Part shown: positions 55,332 through 64,000 of the stretch, piece after piece
Layout of the letters: every line of letters begins with the position of its first letter
Position numbering within the stretch: position 1 is the first letter of the stretch
NCBI GenBank assembly: GCA_934541015.1
Contig: CAKTDC010000002.1
Coordinates: forward strand, 62,001 to 126,000
DNA length: 64,000 nt
Direction of reading: 5' to 3'
From: an uncultured Luteimonas sp.
GTDB lineage: Bacteria; Pseudomonadota; Gammaproteobacteria; Xanthomonadales; Xanthomonadaceae
The notes under the pieces: model-generated
Told to the model about the DNA's origin: nothing
Databases searched by the model: none
What the model saw: only the letters and a program-made list of their open reading frames with translations
Program-made: the position numbers and the translations under genes

Positions 55332-56600
55332 GTGGACGCGACTCCCCCCGCCCTCGTCGTCGACGGGGTAGGCAAGACCTATCGACTCTGGGCGACTCCG
55401 GCCAGTCGATTGTGGGTGCCTCTCCTTTACCGGATGGCGGGTTGGTTGCCCTGTCACGCGGTTTCCGCGCGGATACGCGCACGCGTGCAGGGCATGCTGC
55501 ACGAGCACCGCGCGCTGCAGGATGTGAGTTTCGACCTGCCCCGCGGCGCCGCCCTGGGCATCATTGGCCACAACGGCAGCGGCAAGAGCACGCTGCTACA
55601 GATCGTGGCCGGTGTCCTGGAGCCGACCACGGGAACGGTCCAGGTCAACGGCCGGGTCGCCGCCCTGCTCGAACTGGGTTCGGGCTTCAACGCCGAGTTG
55701 ACCGGTCGCGAGAACGTCCGGGTCAATGCCGCCATTCTCGGGCTGACGCCGGCGCAGGTGCGCGACCGCATGGACGACATCATCGCCTTCGCGGAGATCG
55801 GCGAATACATCGACGAGCCTGTGAAAACCTACAGTTCGGGTATGGCGTTGCGGCTGGCGTTCGCCGTGCAGGTTCATACCGATCCGGACATCCTGATCGT
55901 GGATGAGGCACTGGCGGTCGGTGACGCGGCCTTCCAGGCCAAGGCAATGGCCAGGATCGACGAAATCCTCGCGCGCGGCACCACCCTGCTGTTTGTCGGT
56001 CACGATCTCAATTCGCTGCGTGCGTTCTGCCATCGCGCGATGCTGCTCGAGCACGGACGTGTGGTCAGCGAAGGGCTACCCGAGGACGTGATCGCCGAGT
56101 ACCTGCACAAGGTGCACAGCAAGGCGCTGACCAGCACCTTGGGCAAGCGCGAGATCACGCGCGTCGATGGCGGCTATGGCTTGGATGACGCCTGCGTGCT
56201 GGAGTCCAGCCTCAACGACGGATTGCCCCATATCGCGCTGCGCCACGGCGACCGGCTGGAGTTCCGCTTCCGTATCCGCCTGCGTGCCGGTTTCGATAAA
56301 CCGCAGTTCATTTTCGATGTGCTCGATGGCCGTGGCCTGCAGTTGACCGGACGCAGGATCGACCTGCCTGCTGCCGGCGGAGGCGACGATGACATCGTTG
56401 ATGTGCGTATTTCCATGGAGGCCCTGCTGCAGAGCGGTGTGTACCGCATCCGTACGCGAGTGGTGGACGCGCCTTCCTTGGAGCTGACCACGGTGCTGGC
56501 GCGACAGGATGGCAAGCTTTCGTTTGAAATCGTCGACGATTGCCGCGACCGCTTCACCGGATTGTTCCCCGTGCCCATGGAGATCCGGGTAGCGCCATGA
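55332..56600 (+). CDS. Polysaccharide export ABC ATPase with C-terminal glycan-binding domain (Wzt-like)
   Basis: 422 residues. The ATPase part about 1-245 has Walker A IIGHNGSGKSTLLQIVAGV near 76, the signature YSSGMALRLAFAVQVHTDPD near 166, and Walker B ILIVDEALAVGDAAFQAK near 187. The C-terminal domain about 265-422 (DRLEFRFRIRLRAGFDKPQF near 305, SFEIVDDCRDRFTGLFPVPM near 400) is the Wzt-C type that recognises the capped end of the O-antigen. GTG 55332 is preceded by AAGGA. Its permease partner is upstream of gspE at 47289. The following gene overlaps by 4 nt. Confidence 0.93.
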   Translation: MDATPPALVVDGVGKTYRLWATPASRLWVPLLYRMAGWLPCHAVSARIRARVQGMLHEHRALQDVSFDLPRGAALGIIGHNGSGKSTLLQIVAGVLEPTTGTVQVNGRVAALLELGSGFNAELTGRENVRVNAAILGLTPAQVRDRMDDIIAFAEIGEYIDEPVKTYSSGMALRLAFAVQVHTDPDILIVDEALAVGDAAFQAKAMARIDEILARGTTLLFVGHDLNSLRAFCHRAMLLEHGRVVSEGLPEDVIAEYLHKVHSKALTSTLGKREITRVDGGYGLDDACVLESSLNDGLPHIALRHGDRLEFRFRIRLRAGFDKPQFIFDVLDGRGLQLTGRRIDLPAAGGGDDDIVDVRISMEALLQSGVYRIRTRVVDAPSLELTTVLARQDGKLSFEIVDDCRDRFTGLFPVPMEIRVAP

Positions 56601-57526
56601 GTCCGCGCCGGATGCTGTTCCATCGTGACTTCCACTTCTACACCGGTGGGCATGGCAAGGTCTGGGACTATTTCCGGCATGCGCTGTCACTGGGGTGGGA
56701 TGCGCGGGTCTACCTGACGCCGCAATCGCTGCGCCACGCCGACAATCCATGGATGGCGATGCCCGAACGGATCGAGCCGGAGTGGAGGCCGCAGACGGCC
56801 GATGTGCTTTTCCTGGCCGGAATGGATTGGCGCGCGCTGCGGCAGCGCGCGCCGGGCGCCGACAGGCCCGTCGTCAATCTGGTGCAGCATGTCCGCCATG
56901 GCGATCCGGGACTGCCGCTGCGCGAGTTCCTGGTCCGGCGCGCGCACCGTATCTGCGTCAGCCATGCGGTGGCCGCAGCGATCACTGCGACGGGGGAGGT
57001 AAACGGTCCGGTGACGGTGATTCCCGCCTCCCTCGATTTGCAGGTCTTCAATCTACCGCCCGCGGAGGAGAGGGAGACGCCGGTGTTCGTCGGTGCGCTG
57101 AAGAATCCTCCGCTGGGCGCGGCAATCCAGGATGCGCTGACGGAGCGGGGCCTGCACGCCGAACTGGCCTGCGAACTGATGCCGCGGGCGGCGTATCTGG
57201 CGCGCCTGACGCGTGCGCGGCTGGCCATCCTGCTTCCGCACGCCGAGGAAGGGTTCTACCTGCCGGCGCTGGAAGCGATGGCGCTCGGCACCCCGGTGCT
57301 GACCCTGGATGCCATCGGAAACCGCGACTATCTGCGCCACGGCGAGAACGCCTGGGTCGTGGCGCCGGATGCCGGCGTCATCGCGGCGGCGGCGGCGGCC
57401 CTGCTTGCCGACAGCAGTCTCCTCGAACGCCTGGCCGGGGCCGGCAGGCGCAGTGCCGCGGGCCACGATCCGTCCCGGGAGTCCGCCGCGTTCGCAACCG
57501 TGCTTGAATCGATGGGAAAGACATGA
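56597..57526 (+). CDS. Glycosyltransferase, GT4/GT-B-like
   Basis: 309 residues. HRDFHFYTGGHGKVWDYFRH at the start (nucleotide-sugar glycosyltransferase-like Gly-rich loop), RICVSHAVAAAI near 118, and LLPHAEEGFYLPALEAMALG near 212, which is the donor-binding EGF-x-LPxLEAMA motif of GT4 enzymes, followed by NRDYLRHGENAWVV. Donor and acceptor unknown. Coupled by 4-nt overlaps to wzt and to the next gene. Confidence 0.85.
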   Translation: MSPRRMLFHRDFHFYTGGHGKVWDYFRHALSLGWDARVYLTPQSLRHADNPWMAMPERIEPEWRPQTADVLFLAGMDWRALRQRAPGADRPVVNLVQHVRHGDPGLPLREFLVRRAHRICVSHAVAAAITATGEVNGPVTVIPASLDLQVFNLPPAEERETPVFVGALKNPPLGAAIQDALTERGLHAELACELMPRAAYLARLTRARLAILLPHAEEGFYLPALEAMALGTPVLTLDAIGNRDYLRHGENAWVVAPDAGVIAAAAAALLADSSLLERLAGAGRRSAAGHDPSRESAAFATVLESMGKT

Positions 57527-58371
57527 AGCCCGATACCCGTTTCGCTGCCCTGACCGGCCTTCCGCGGTCCGGTTCCACGCTGTGTTGCCACCTGGTGAAC
57601 GCCGCCGCCCAGGCTGTGGCGCTGGTCGAGCCGATGAATGTGGACGCACTGGATCCGTCGGACAGGCGGCGCGCCGTGGCCCAGGCGCTGGACTATTTTC
57701 GCGCCATGTACGACAGTCTGCTCTCCCATGGCACCGCCGAGACGCAGCATAGCGGTGGCAAGGTGACCGACAACCCCTATGGCGGGCTGCGCGCTGATGG
57801 CACCCGGGAGCGCCGCATGGAGCATGGGCGCATCCGCTTCGACAAGCCGCTGCAGGATGGCTTCCTGCTGATGATCAAGCACAACTCGGCGTATGCGGCG
57901 TTGCTGCCGGAACTGGATGCGGCGGTGTCGGTATTCGGGCTTGTGCGCAATCCGCTCGCGGTACTGGCATCCTGGCACTCGGTTCCGATTCCGCCTTCCC
58001 GCGGACGTGTGGCTGCAGGCGAGCGTCTGGACCGCAGGCTCGAGATGAGGCTGGACAGCGAACCGGACCTGATCGGGAGGCAGCTGATCGCCATGGACTG
58101 GTTCTTCGAACGCTATCGCGCGCATCTGCCGGAAGCGCGCATCCTGCGCTACGAGGAAATCGTCGCCAGTCAGGGGGCCAGCCTGCTCTGGACACTCGGC
58201 TTGGAAGCCGCGCCCAGGCCTCTCCGGGAGCGCAACGCCAGCCGCGACTACGCGGCGGTGGATGTGGACACGCTGTATCGGCGGCTGCTTGCTTCGGAAG
58301 GAGCGTACTGGTCGTTCTACTCGCGGGAGGATGTCGCGGCGACACACGAGCGCATGCTGCGTGAGCGCTGA
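57523..58371 (+). CDS. Sulfotransferase-like protein
   Basis: 282 residues. The 5'-phosphosulfate loop-like motif ALTGLPRSGSTLCCHLVNAA is at residues 9-28, and the 3'-phosphate-binding-like segment FGLVRNPLAVLASWHSV near 138. Such folds use PAPS to sulfate sugars or lipids, but the family includes proteins without proven activity. Within the glycosyltransferase cluster a sugar sulfotransferase fits. Overlaps neighbours at both ends. Confidence 0.78.
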   Translation: MKPDTRFAALTGLPRSGSTLCCHLVNAAAQAVALVEPMNVDALDPSDRRRAVAQALDYFRAMYDSLLSHGTAETQHSGGKVTDNPYGGLRADGTRERRMEHGRIRFDKPLQDGFLLMIKHNSAYAALLPELDAAVSVFGLVRNPLAVLASWHSVPIPPSRGRVAAGERLDRRLEMRLDSEPDLIGRQLIAMDWFFERYRAHLPEARILRYEEIVASQGASLLWTLGLEAAPRPLRERNASRDYAAVDVDTLYRRLLASEGAYWSFYSREDVAATHERMLRER

Positions 58372-59158
58372 CGTGGCGCGGGTCTCGTTCCTGATCGGCG
58401 GCGTGCAGAAGGGCGGGACCACCGCGCTGGCGCAATTCCTCGGGGAGCACCCGCAGGTCGCGCTGCCGCTGGCCAAGGAGGCGCACGTGTTCGATGACGC
58501 GGGCGTCGACGATGCTCGCGATCCGCAGGAGATCGACGGCGACTACGCGGCGCATTTTGCGCCCGGTTCCGGCGACCGGCTGCACGGTGACGCCACCCCC
58601 ATCTACATCCTGCACCCGAAGCTTGTGCGGCGCATCGCCGCCTACAACCCGGCGATGAAGTGGATCCTGATCCTGCGCCACCCGCTGGAGCGGGCGCTGT
58701 CGCAGTACCACATGGAGAGGGCGCGCGGCCGCGAGCGGCTGCCGTTCTGGCTCGCGCTGCTGCTCGAACCCTGGCGCCTGCGCGGCCACGAGGACGATCT
58801 TTCCCGCGACTCCCCCACGAGCCGGCACAGCTACCGCCTGCGCGGCGACTATGCGCGGCAGTTGGACGTGCTCTACGCGCATTTCCCGCATGACCAGGTG
58901 CTCGTGCTCTTCAACGACGAGCTTGACGCGGATCCCGGCGCGACACTGGGTCGCGTCCACCGGTTCCTGGGTCTGGCCCCGTTTTCGTCCTCCGCAGGCG
59001 GTTATCCGCGGGTGTTCGAGGGCGACTACGCCCGGTTTCGCCGCGGCGGCCTGCGTTGGTGGCTGCATGAACGACTGTTCAGCCGGGCTCTGCGGGCGCA
59101 GCGCCTGCGCTACGGAATCGACTGGGAAAACCAGCCCCGGAGCCAGCGGGCGCAGTAG
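58361..59158 (+). CDS. Sulfotransferase (heparan-sulfate/carbohydrate sulfotransferase-like)
   Basis: 265 residues. The PAPS 5'-loop SFLIGGVQKGGTTALAQFLG is near residues 7-26 and the 3'-PSB segment is KWILILRHPLERALSQYHME near 100. The region DQVLVLFNDELDADPGATL near 180 is typical of bacterial Sulfotransfer_1/3 proteins. Start GTG 58361 overlaps the previous gene by 11 nt; GTG 58373 would leave a 1-nt gap. Second sulfotransferase in a row. Confidence 0.85.
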   Translation: MSADVARVSFLIGGVQKGGTTALAQFLGEHPQVALPLAKEAHVFDDAGVDDARDPQEIDGDYAAHFAPGSGDRLHGDATPIYILHPKLVRRIAAYNPAMKWILILRHPLERALSQYHMERARGRERLPFWLALLLEPWRLRGHEDDLSRDSPTSRHSYRLRGDYARQLDVLYAHFPHDQVLVLFNDELDADPGATLGRVHRFLGLAPFSSSAGGYPRVFEGDYARFRRGGLRWWLHERLFSRALRAQRLRYGIDWENQPRSQRAQ

Positions 59159-59210
59159 AATACTGGGTTCACCCCTGCCCTGACGCTGCCGGATCAACGA
59201 CGAGCCACGC

Positions 59211-62200
59211 ATGACAGCTGACACCGGATCACCGCAGGCGCTGCTGGTGCTGGGCATGCACCGCAGCGGCACCTCGGCGGTGGCCGGGGCGCTGCGCCTG
59301 GCGGGGTTCGACCTTGGTGCCGATCTGCTGCAGCCCGCGGCGGACAATCCGCGCGGGTTCTGGGAACACGCCGGTGTTGTCGGCATCCACGAGCGTCTGC
59401 TGGCGGCCCTGGACCGGGAGTGGAACGATCCGCGCGAACTTCCCGCGGGGTGGGTTTCGGGAGAGCCGGCCCGCGCCGCCGCGGACGAACTGGAAGCCCT
59501 GCTCCGGGCCGAGTTCGGGACCAGCGCCCGCTGGGCGGTCAAGGACCCGCGCATGTGCCGGCTGCTGCCGCTGTGGTGGCCGATTCTGCAGCGGATGGGC
59601 GTGCGCCCCGCGGCGCTGTTCGTAGTCCGCGATCCGCGTGAAGTCGCCGCTTCCCTGGCCGCCCGCAACCGCTGGCCGGAAGGCCTGTCCCGGATGCTGT
59701 GGATCGAGCACCTGCTGGAGGCCGAGCAGGCCAGTCGCGGTGTTCCGCGCGCGGCGCTGGACTACAGCCGCTTCCTGGCCGGACCCGCGGCCTCGCTGGA
59801 GCCTGCGCTGCAGGCGATCGGACTCGAAGCCGCCGGAGTGGAGGCGGCGCGGGACGGGATCGCGGCGTTCGTATCGGCCGACGGGCGCCACCATCATCTG
59901 GAAGGCGGCGATGCCGACGCCTCGTGGCAGCTGGCGCTGGACATGTTCGACGCGATGCGCTCCGCCCGGCCCTGGGCAGCGCTGCAGGCGCCGCGCGCAC
60001 GCTTCGGGGAGGCCAGCGCGCTGTATGCAGGAGTGCTGGAAGGGTTCGCGCGTCTGCCGGTGCTGGAGCGGGACCGGCGGCGCGAGGTCGAGGCCGAGCT
60101 GGAAGCCGAGCGGCGGACGGTGGTCGAGCGCAGCGAGTGGGCGCGCTCGCTGGAGCGCACACTCGACCAGGCAAACAGCCGCATCGGCGCGCTCCAGTCC
60201 GAACATGCGCAGGCGGTAGCCTGGGCGCAGGGCCTTGGCGGCGAACTGGAATCGGCAGGCAGGCGGATCGAGGCGCTGCAGTCCGAGCACACGCAAGCGG
60301 TGGCCTGGGCGCAGACGCTGGGCGACCAGCTCGAATCGGCCAACGACATTGTCCGTCGACTGCAGGACGAGCATCAGAACACGGTCGACTGGGCCCGTAC
60401 GCTCGAATCGGATCTGCAGCGCACGCGCGACGTGGTGGCCGAGCGCGACATGCAGCTCGAAGCCAGAGGCGCGCAGTTGGAATCCCAGGCGGCACTGCTC
60501 CGCGCGGCGGAAGCGCATGCAGCGATGCTCGAAGCCGATGTTGCCCGTGTGGGCCGTGAACTGCAGCACTCGCGCGACGAATACCGTCTCTTGACCGGAT
60601 CGCGCTCCTGGAGGCTCACCAGGCCACTGCGCTTCGCCGGCCGCCTGCTGCGCGGAGACTGGGATGGCGTGGCCGGCTCCCTGCGCAACTCCGGATATGG
60701 CAAGGCCGGCTGGCTTGCGCCCCTGCGGGCGCGCCTCGGCGGCTGGCTGGCCAGGCGTGCGCGTGGCCCCGTCGAACCCGTGCCCGTCCATGTGGAAGAG
60801 ATCGCCAGGGACCGGGCGGGCGCGGTGGAGGGGCTGCACCTGCCGCAGGCGGAACACCCGAAGGTGTCGATCATCATCCCCAGCTATGGCAACCTCGACT
60901 ACACCGTCGCCTGCCTGCATTCAATCGCCCGCCACGCCGGCGAGATTCCATTCGAGGTGATCGTCGCCGAGGACGCGTCCGGTGACGAAGACATGGAGTG
61001 CCTGCGCGGCGTCGAGGGCCTGCGCTACATCGAGCATCCGCGGAATCTGGGCTTCCTGCGGTCGTGCAACCGCGCGGCCGAGTCGGCGCGCGGCGAGTAC
61101 GTCTTCTTCCTCAACAACGACACCGAGGTCACCGGCGGGTGGATGGAAGCCCTGCTCGCGGTGTTCCACGATCGCGGCGATGCCGGGCTGGTCGGCTCGC
61201 GCCTGGTGTATCCCGACGGCCGGTTGCAGGAGGCCGGCGGCATCGTCTGGAACGACTGCTCGGCCTGGAACTACGGCCGGCTGCAGAATCCGGCGCGCTG
61301 GGAGTTCAACTACGTCAAGGAAGCCGACTACATCTCGGGCGCGGCAATCATGTTGAAGACGCAGGTGTTCCGCGACCTGGGCGGCTTCGACGAACATTTC
61401 GCTCCTGCGTATTGCGAGGACACGGACCTGGCGTTTCGCGTGCGCGCCGCAGGCATGAAGGTCTATCTGCAGCCGGCCTCGACCGTCATCCATCACGAAG
61501 GGATTTCCCACGGCACCGATACCGGGCAGGGCATCAAGTCCTGGCAGGTCGTCAACCAGGGCAAGATGCTGGAGCGGTGGAAGGACACGCTGGCGCGCGA
61601 GCATTTCGGCAACGGCGAATATCCGTTCCTGGCGCGTGACCGCTCGCAGCTGCGCAAGACCGTCCTGGTGATCGACCACTACGTGCCGCAGCCCGACCGC
61701 GATGCCGGATCGCGCACGATGTGGCAGTTCATGCGCCTGTTCCAGAAACAGGGCATGACCGTCAAGTTCTGGCCGGACAACCAGTGGCACGATCCGGTAT
61801 ACACGCCGATGCTGCAGCAGGCCGGCATCGAGGTGCTGGCGGGGCCCGAACTTGCGGGCGGGTTCGAGGACTGGATCCGCGAGCACGGCGCGATGATCGA
61901 CTACGTGTTGCTCAGCCGCCCGCACGTGTCGATCAGGTATGTCGATGCGCTGCGCAGGTCCAGCGATGCGACGCTGCTCTACTACGGTCACGACGTGCAC
62001 CATCTGCGCATGCGCGAGCAGCTCCGGCTGGAGCCGGGGGCGGAGCTGGAGCGCGAGACGGCCAGGATCGAGCAGTTCGAGCAGGATGTCTGGGGTGCCG
62101 TCGACACCATCTACTACCCCTCCGACACCGAAACCGCGCACGTCGCCGCCTGGCTGCGTGGGCATGGTGGACGGGCTTCGGCGCTGACCATTCCGGTGTA

Positions 62201-62840
62201 TGCGTTCGACACATTCCCGGAGGCGCCCTGGGCCAACCTGTCCCGGCGCCGCGGGCTGGTGTTCGTGGCCGGGTTCGCGCATGCGCCCAACGCGGACGCG
62301 GCGGTGTGGTTCGTGCGCAGCGTCTGGCCGCTGCTGCTGTCCCGTCATCCGGACCTGCGCCTGACACTGGTCGGCTCCAATCCGACCGAGGTGGTGCGAG
62401 GGCTGGCCGGGGCTTCGGTCGAGGTGACCGGCTTCGTCCCGGACGAGACGCTTGCCGCCTTCTACGGCAATGCACGGGTCGCGGTGGCGCCGCTGCGCTA
62501 CGGCGGCGGCATGAAGGGCAAGGTGGTCGAGGCGATGCGCTTCGGCATCCCGTGCGTGACCACGGAGGCCGGAGCCCAGGGATTCTCCGGAACCGACGGC
62601 TTCCTGGCGGTGGCCGAGGCGCCCGAGGACTTTGCCGACGCGGTGCTCAGGCTGCTGGTCGACGATGCAGCCTGGCTGTCGGCGTCGCAGTCGTCGCAGG
62701 CGTTCGCGCGCGAGCGGTTTTCCGAGGACGCGCTGTGGCGGGTGGTCGCCTCGGACGTGGACCCGATGCCGTACGCTTCGGTGTCGGAGCGGCGCGGGCA
62801 GATCGAGAGAGCGGCCAGGGCGGCAGGAGGGAAGGCATGA
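59211..62840 (+). CDS. Three-domain fusion: sulfotransferase-like, GT2 and GT4 glycosyltransferase
   Basis: 1209 residues. About 1-245: sulfotransferase-like ([20 protein letters not shown] at 9-28, [17 protein letters not shown] near 140). About 285-470: a coiled coil with three near-repeats of [13 protein letters not shown]. About 550-790: GT2 family ([20 protein letters not shown] near 551, [17 protein letters not shown] near 640, [20 protein letters not shown] near 725). About 816-1209: GT4-like ([20 protein letters not shown] near 1020, [20 protein letters not shown] near 1095). Such fusions occur in O-antigen clusters and may build the chain end, with the coiled coil as a ruler. The last point is inference. 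Confidence 0.9.
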   Translation: MTADTGSPQALLVLGMHRSGTSAVAGALRLAGFDLGADLLQPAADNPRGFWEHAGVVGIHERLLAALDREWNDPRELPAGWVSGEPARAAADELEALLRAEFGTSARWAVKDPRMCRLLPLWWPILQRMGVRPAALFVVRDPREVAASLAARNRWPEGLSRMLWIEHLLEAEQASRGVPRAALDYSRFLAGPAASLEPALQAIGLEAAGVEAARDGIAAFVSADGRHHHLEGGDADASWQLALDMFDAMRSARPWAALQAPRARFGEASALYAGVLEGFARLPVLERDRRREVEAELEAERRTVVERSEWARSLERTLDQANSRIGALQSEHAQAVAWAQGLGGELESAGRRIEALQSEHTQAVAWAQTLGDQLESANDIVRRLQDEHQNTVDWARTLESDLQRTRDVVAERDMQLEARGAQLESQAALLRAAEAHAAMLEADVARVGRELQHSRDEYRLLTGSRSWRLTRPLRFAGRLLRGDWDGVAGSLRNSGYGKAGWLAPLRARLGGWLARRARGPVEPVPVHVEEIARDRAGAVEGLHLPQAEHPKVSIIIPSYGNLDYTVACLHSIARHAGEIPFEVIVAEDASGDEDMECLRGVEGLRYIEHPRNLGFLRSCNRAAESARGEYVFFLNNDTEVTGGWMEALLAVFHDRGDAGLVGSRLVYPDGRLQEAGGIVWNDCSAWNYGRLQNPARWEFNYVKEADYISGAAIMLKTQVFRDLGGFDEHFAPAYCEDTDLAFRVRAAGMKVYLQPASTVIHHEGISHGTDTGQGIKSWQVVNQGKMLERWKDTLAREHFGNGEYPFLARDRSQLRKTVLVIDHYVPQPDRDAGSRTMWQFMRLFQKQGMTVKFWPDNQWHDPVYTPMLQQAGIEVLAGPELAGGFEDWIREHGAMIDYVLLSRPHVSIRYVDALRRSSDATLLYYGHDVHHLRMREQLRLEPGAELERETARIEQFEQDVWGAVDTIYYPSDTETAHVAAWLRGHGGRASALTIPVYAFDTFPEAPWANLSRRRGLVFVAGFAHAPNADAAVWFVRSVWPLLLSRHPDLRLTLVGSNPTEVVRGLAGASVEVTGFVPDETLAAFYGNARVAVAPLRYGGGMKGKVVEAMRFGIPCVTTEAGAQGFSGTDGFLAVAEAPEDFADAVLRLLVDDAAWLSASQSSQAFARERFSEDALWRVVASDVDPMPYASVSERRGQIERAARAAGGKA

Positions 62841-63799
62841 ATATCCTGGTACTGGGAGCAACCGGCTTCGTCGGCAGCTACCTGATTGAGCGCGCGATCG
62901 CCGCAGGCAATGGGGTGGTCGGCACCCACTACAACGCGACCATCGACAATGGCGACTGGTCCTCCTTCCAGGATCGGCTGGTCCGCTGCGACATCCGCTA
63001 CCGCGAGCAGGTGGCGCACGCGATCGCGGCGGCGGAGCCCGACGTGGTCTATCTGCTCGCGGCGCAGAGCTATCCGGCGCTTTCCTGGCGGGCCCCCATC
63101 GAGACCCTGGACAGCAACGTGCTCGGCACCACCCATGTGTTCGAGGCCATCAAGGCCGCCGGCATCGACCCGGTGGTGGTGGTGGCCTGCTCCAGCGCGC
63201 AGTACGGCGAGGTCGCGGCCGCGGACATCCCGGTGACCGAATCGCACCCGATGCGGCCGCTGCATCCCTACGGCGTGAGCAAGGTCGCGACCGAGCTGCT
63301 GGCGCTGCAGTACCACGCCAACGACGGCATCCGCAGCGTCTGCGCGCGCATCTTCAACACCACCGGGCCGCGCAAGACCGGCGACGTCTGCGCCGATTTC
63401 ACCCAGCGCGCGGTGCGCGCCGAGCTGGGCTTGGCGCCGCCGGTGCTGAAGGTGGGCAATCTCGACACCTGGCGCGCGATCACCGACGTGCGCGACCTGG
63501 CCGACGCGCTGGAACTGCTGGCGGAGCGGGGCGAGGCCGGCGGCGTCTACAACATCAGCGGCGCGACCACGTACCAGATCCGCGAGATCCTCGACCTGGT
63601 GCTGTCGGGCTGCCGTGTCCGGCTGCAGGTGGAAACCGATCCGGCGCTGCTGCGGCCGAGCGACGAGAAGGTCATCTTCGGCGACTCCGCGCGGCTGGTC
63701 GCGGCCACCGGCTGGCGCCAGCAGGTGGCGCTGCGGCAGACCATCGGCGACATGCTCGACTACTGGCGCAGCCGCTATGCGGCGGAGGCGGCGCGATGA
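62837..63799 (+). CDS. NAD-dependent epimerase/dehydratase (GDP-sugar 4,6-dehydratase/reductase type)
   Basis: 320 residues, extended SDR. Cofactor loop [20 protein letters not shown] at 2-21, catalytic YGVSK near 145, and [20 protein letters not shown] near 170, which resembles GDP-mannose 4,6-dehydratase and GDP-6-deoxy-lyxo-4-hexulose reductase. [20 protein letters not shown] near 211 fits nucleotide-sugar enzymes. Provides a deoxy or epimerised sugar donor. Overlaps the previous and next genes by 4 nt. Confidence 0.88.
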   Translation: MNILVLGATGFVGSYLIERAIAAGNGVVGTHYNATIDNGDWSSFQDRLVRCDIRYREQVAHAIAAAEPDVVYLLAAQSYPALSWRAPIETLDSNVLGTTHVFEAIKAAGIDPVVVVACSSAQYGEVAAADIPVTESHPMRPLHPYGVSKVATELLALQYHANDGIRSVCARIFNTTGPRKTGDVCADFTQRAVRAELGLAPPVLKVGNLDTWRAITDVRDLADALELLAERGEAGGVYNISGATTYQIREILDLVLSGCRVRLQVETDPALLRPSDEKVIFGDSARLVAATGWRQQVALRQTIGDMLDYWRSRYAAEAAR

Positions 63800-64000
63800 T
63801 CGTCCGCGCGCGCGCGCCGCTGCGCCTGGGCCTGGCCGGTGGCGGCACCGATGTGTCGCCCTACTGCGACCGGCACACCGGCTTCGTCATGAACGTCACC
63901 ATCGACAAGTACGCGCACGCGACCGTCGACGAATCAACTGCGGCGCAGGCCGAGTTCCACGCGCTCGACGCCGGTTCGGTGGAGGCGCTGGCGCCGGCGG
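63796..64000 (+). CDS. GHMP-family sugar kinase, N-terminus (heptose 7-phosphate kinase-like, partial)
   Basis: The first 68 codons only. RARAPLRLGLAGGGTDVSPY at 4-23 is the N-terminal signature of D-glycero-D-manno-heptose 7-phosphate kinase and L-fucose kinase-like GHMP enzymes, followed by GFVMNVTIDKYAH. ATG overlaps the epimerase stop. The rest lies outside the window, so the sugar is not determinable; GDP-heptose supply for the surface glycan is the likeliest role. Confidence 0.85.
   Translation, partial: MIVRARAPLRLGLAGGGTDVSPYCDRHTGFVMNVTIDKYAHATVDESTAAQAEFHALDAGSVEALAPA

Overview
The window is a high-GC (roughly 70%) gammaproteobacterial chromosome segment, most likely from a Xanthomonadaceae member of the Lysobacter/Luteimonas/Xanthomonas kind. 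The family call rests on several things read from the sequence: a Clp-type CRP regulator, an Xps-type type II secretion (T2SS) gene order, a pyruvoyl SpeD of the enterobacterial type, a cystathionine lyase next to an O-antigen export and glycosyltransferase cluster (the known position of the variable Xanthomonas LPS locus), and GGGAATC-type heptamer repeats. Genus-level placement is inference.

Layout. 1-5.9 kb, minus strand: Mrp/Mnh cation/proton antiporter subunits D (partial), C and A, then an EamA exporter and an Mpo1-like DUF962 membrane protein. 5.95-6.7 kb: an intergenic stretch filled with inverted dispersed repeats. 6.7-9.95 kb, minus strand: an unassigned three-gene operon with a signal-less PhnD-like binding protein, an acyl-CoA-dehydrogenase-like flavoprotein without the usual catalytic Glu, and a TusA-like/ferritin-like diiron fusion. 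This is the best candidate here for an undescribed biochemical system. 10.4-12.9 kb: purC, a minimal DjlA-like J protein, rpe and rraA.

13-25.5 kb, plus strand: an expanded trp region. It starts with a candidate trp leader peptide, then trpE, a methyltransferase, a membrane protein, trpG, a repeat block, trpD, a complete cyanophycin module (cyanophycinase, cphA, cphA'), trpC and a HAD phosphatase. Most junctions inside it overlap by 1-4 nt. 25.7-37.7 kb: mostly housekeeping genes, namely a GNAT, clp, speD, coq7, rplM-rpsI, tRNA-Gln, a 2OG-Fe dioxygenase, fumarylacetoacetate hydrolase plus maleylacetoacetate isomerase, pilU, a coiled-coil gene pair, a DUF465 gene behind a structured leader, and cystathionine beta-synthase.

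37.8-64 kb: cystathionine gamma-lyase/synthase opens what should be the LPS locus. T2SS genes sit inside it. gspG-H-I-J-K-L-M-N-D plus a lipoprotein run leftward, while gspE-F run rightward behind an O-antigen ABC permease (wzm). The matching ATPase (wzt) lies 7.2 kb further on. Between them lie a probably abundant secreted protein of unknown family and a group II intron with a frameshifted maturase. After wzt come a glycosyltransferase, two sulfotransferase-like proteins, a 1209-residue sulfotransferase-GT2-GT4 fusion, an NDP-sugar epimerase/dehydratase and the start of a sugar (heptose-type) kinase. Together these suggest an ABC-exported, possibly sulfated, surface polysaccharide.
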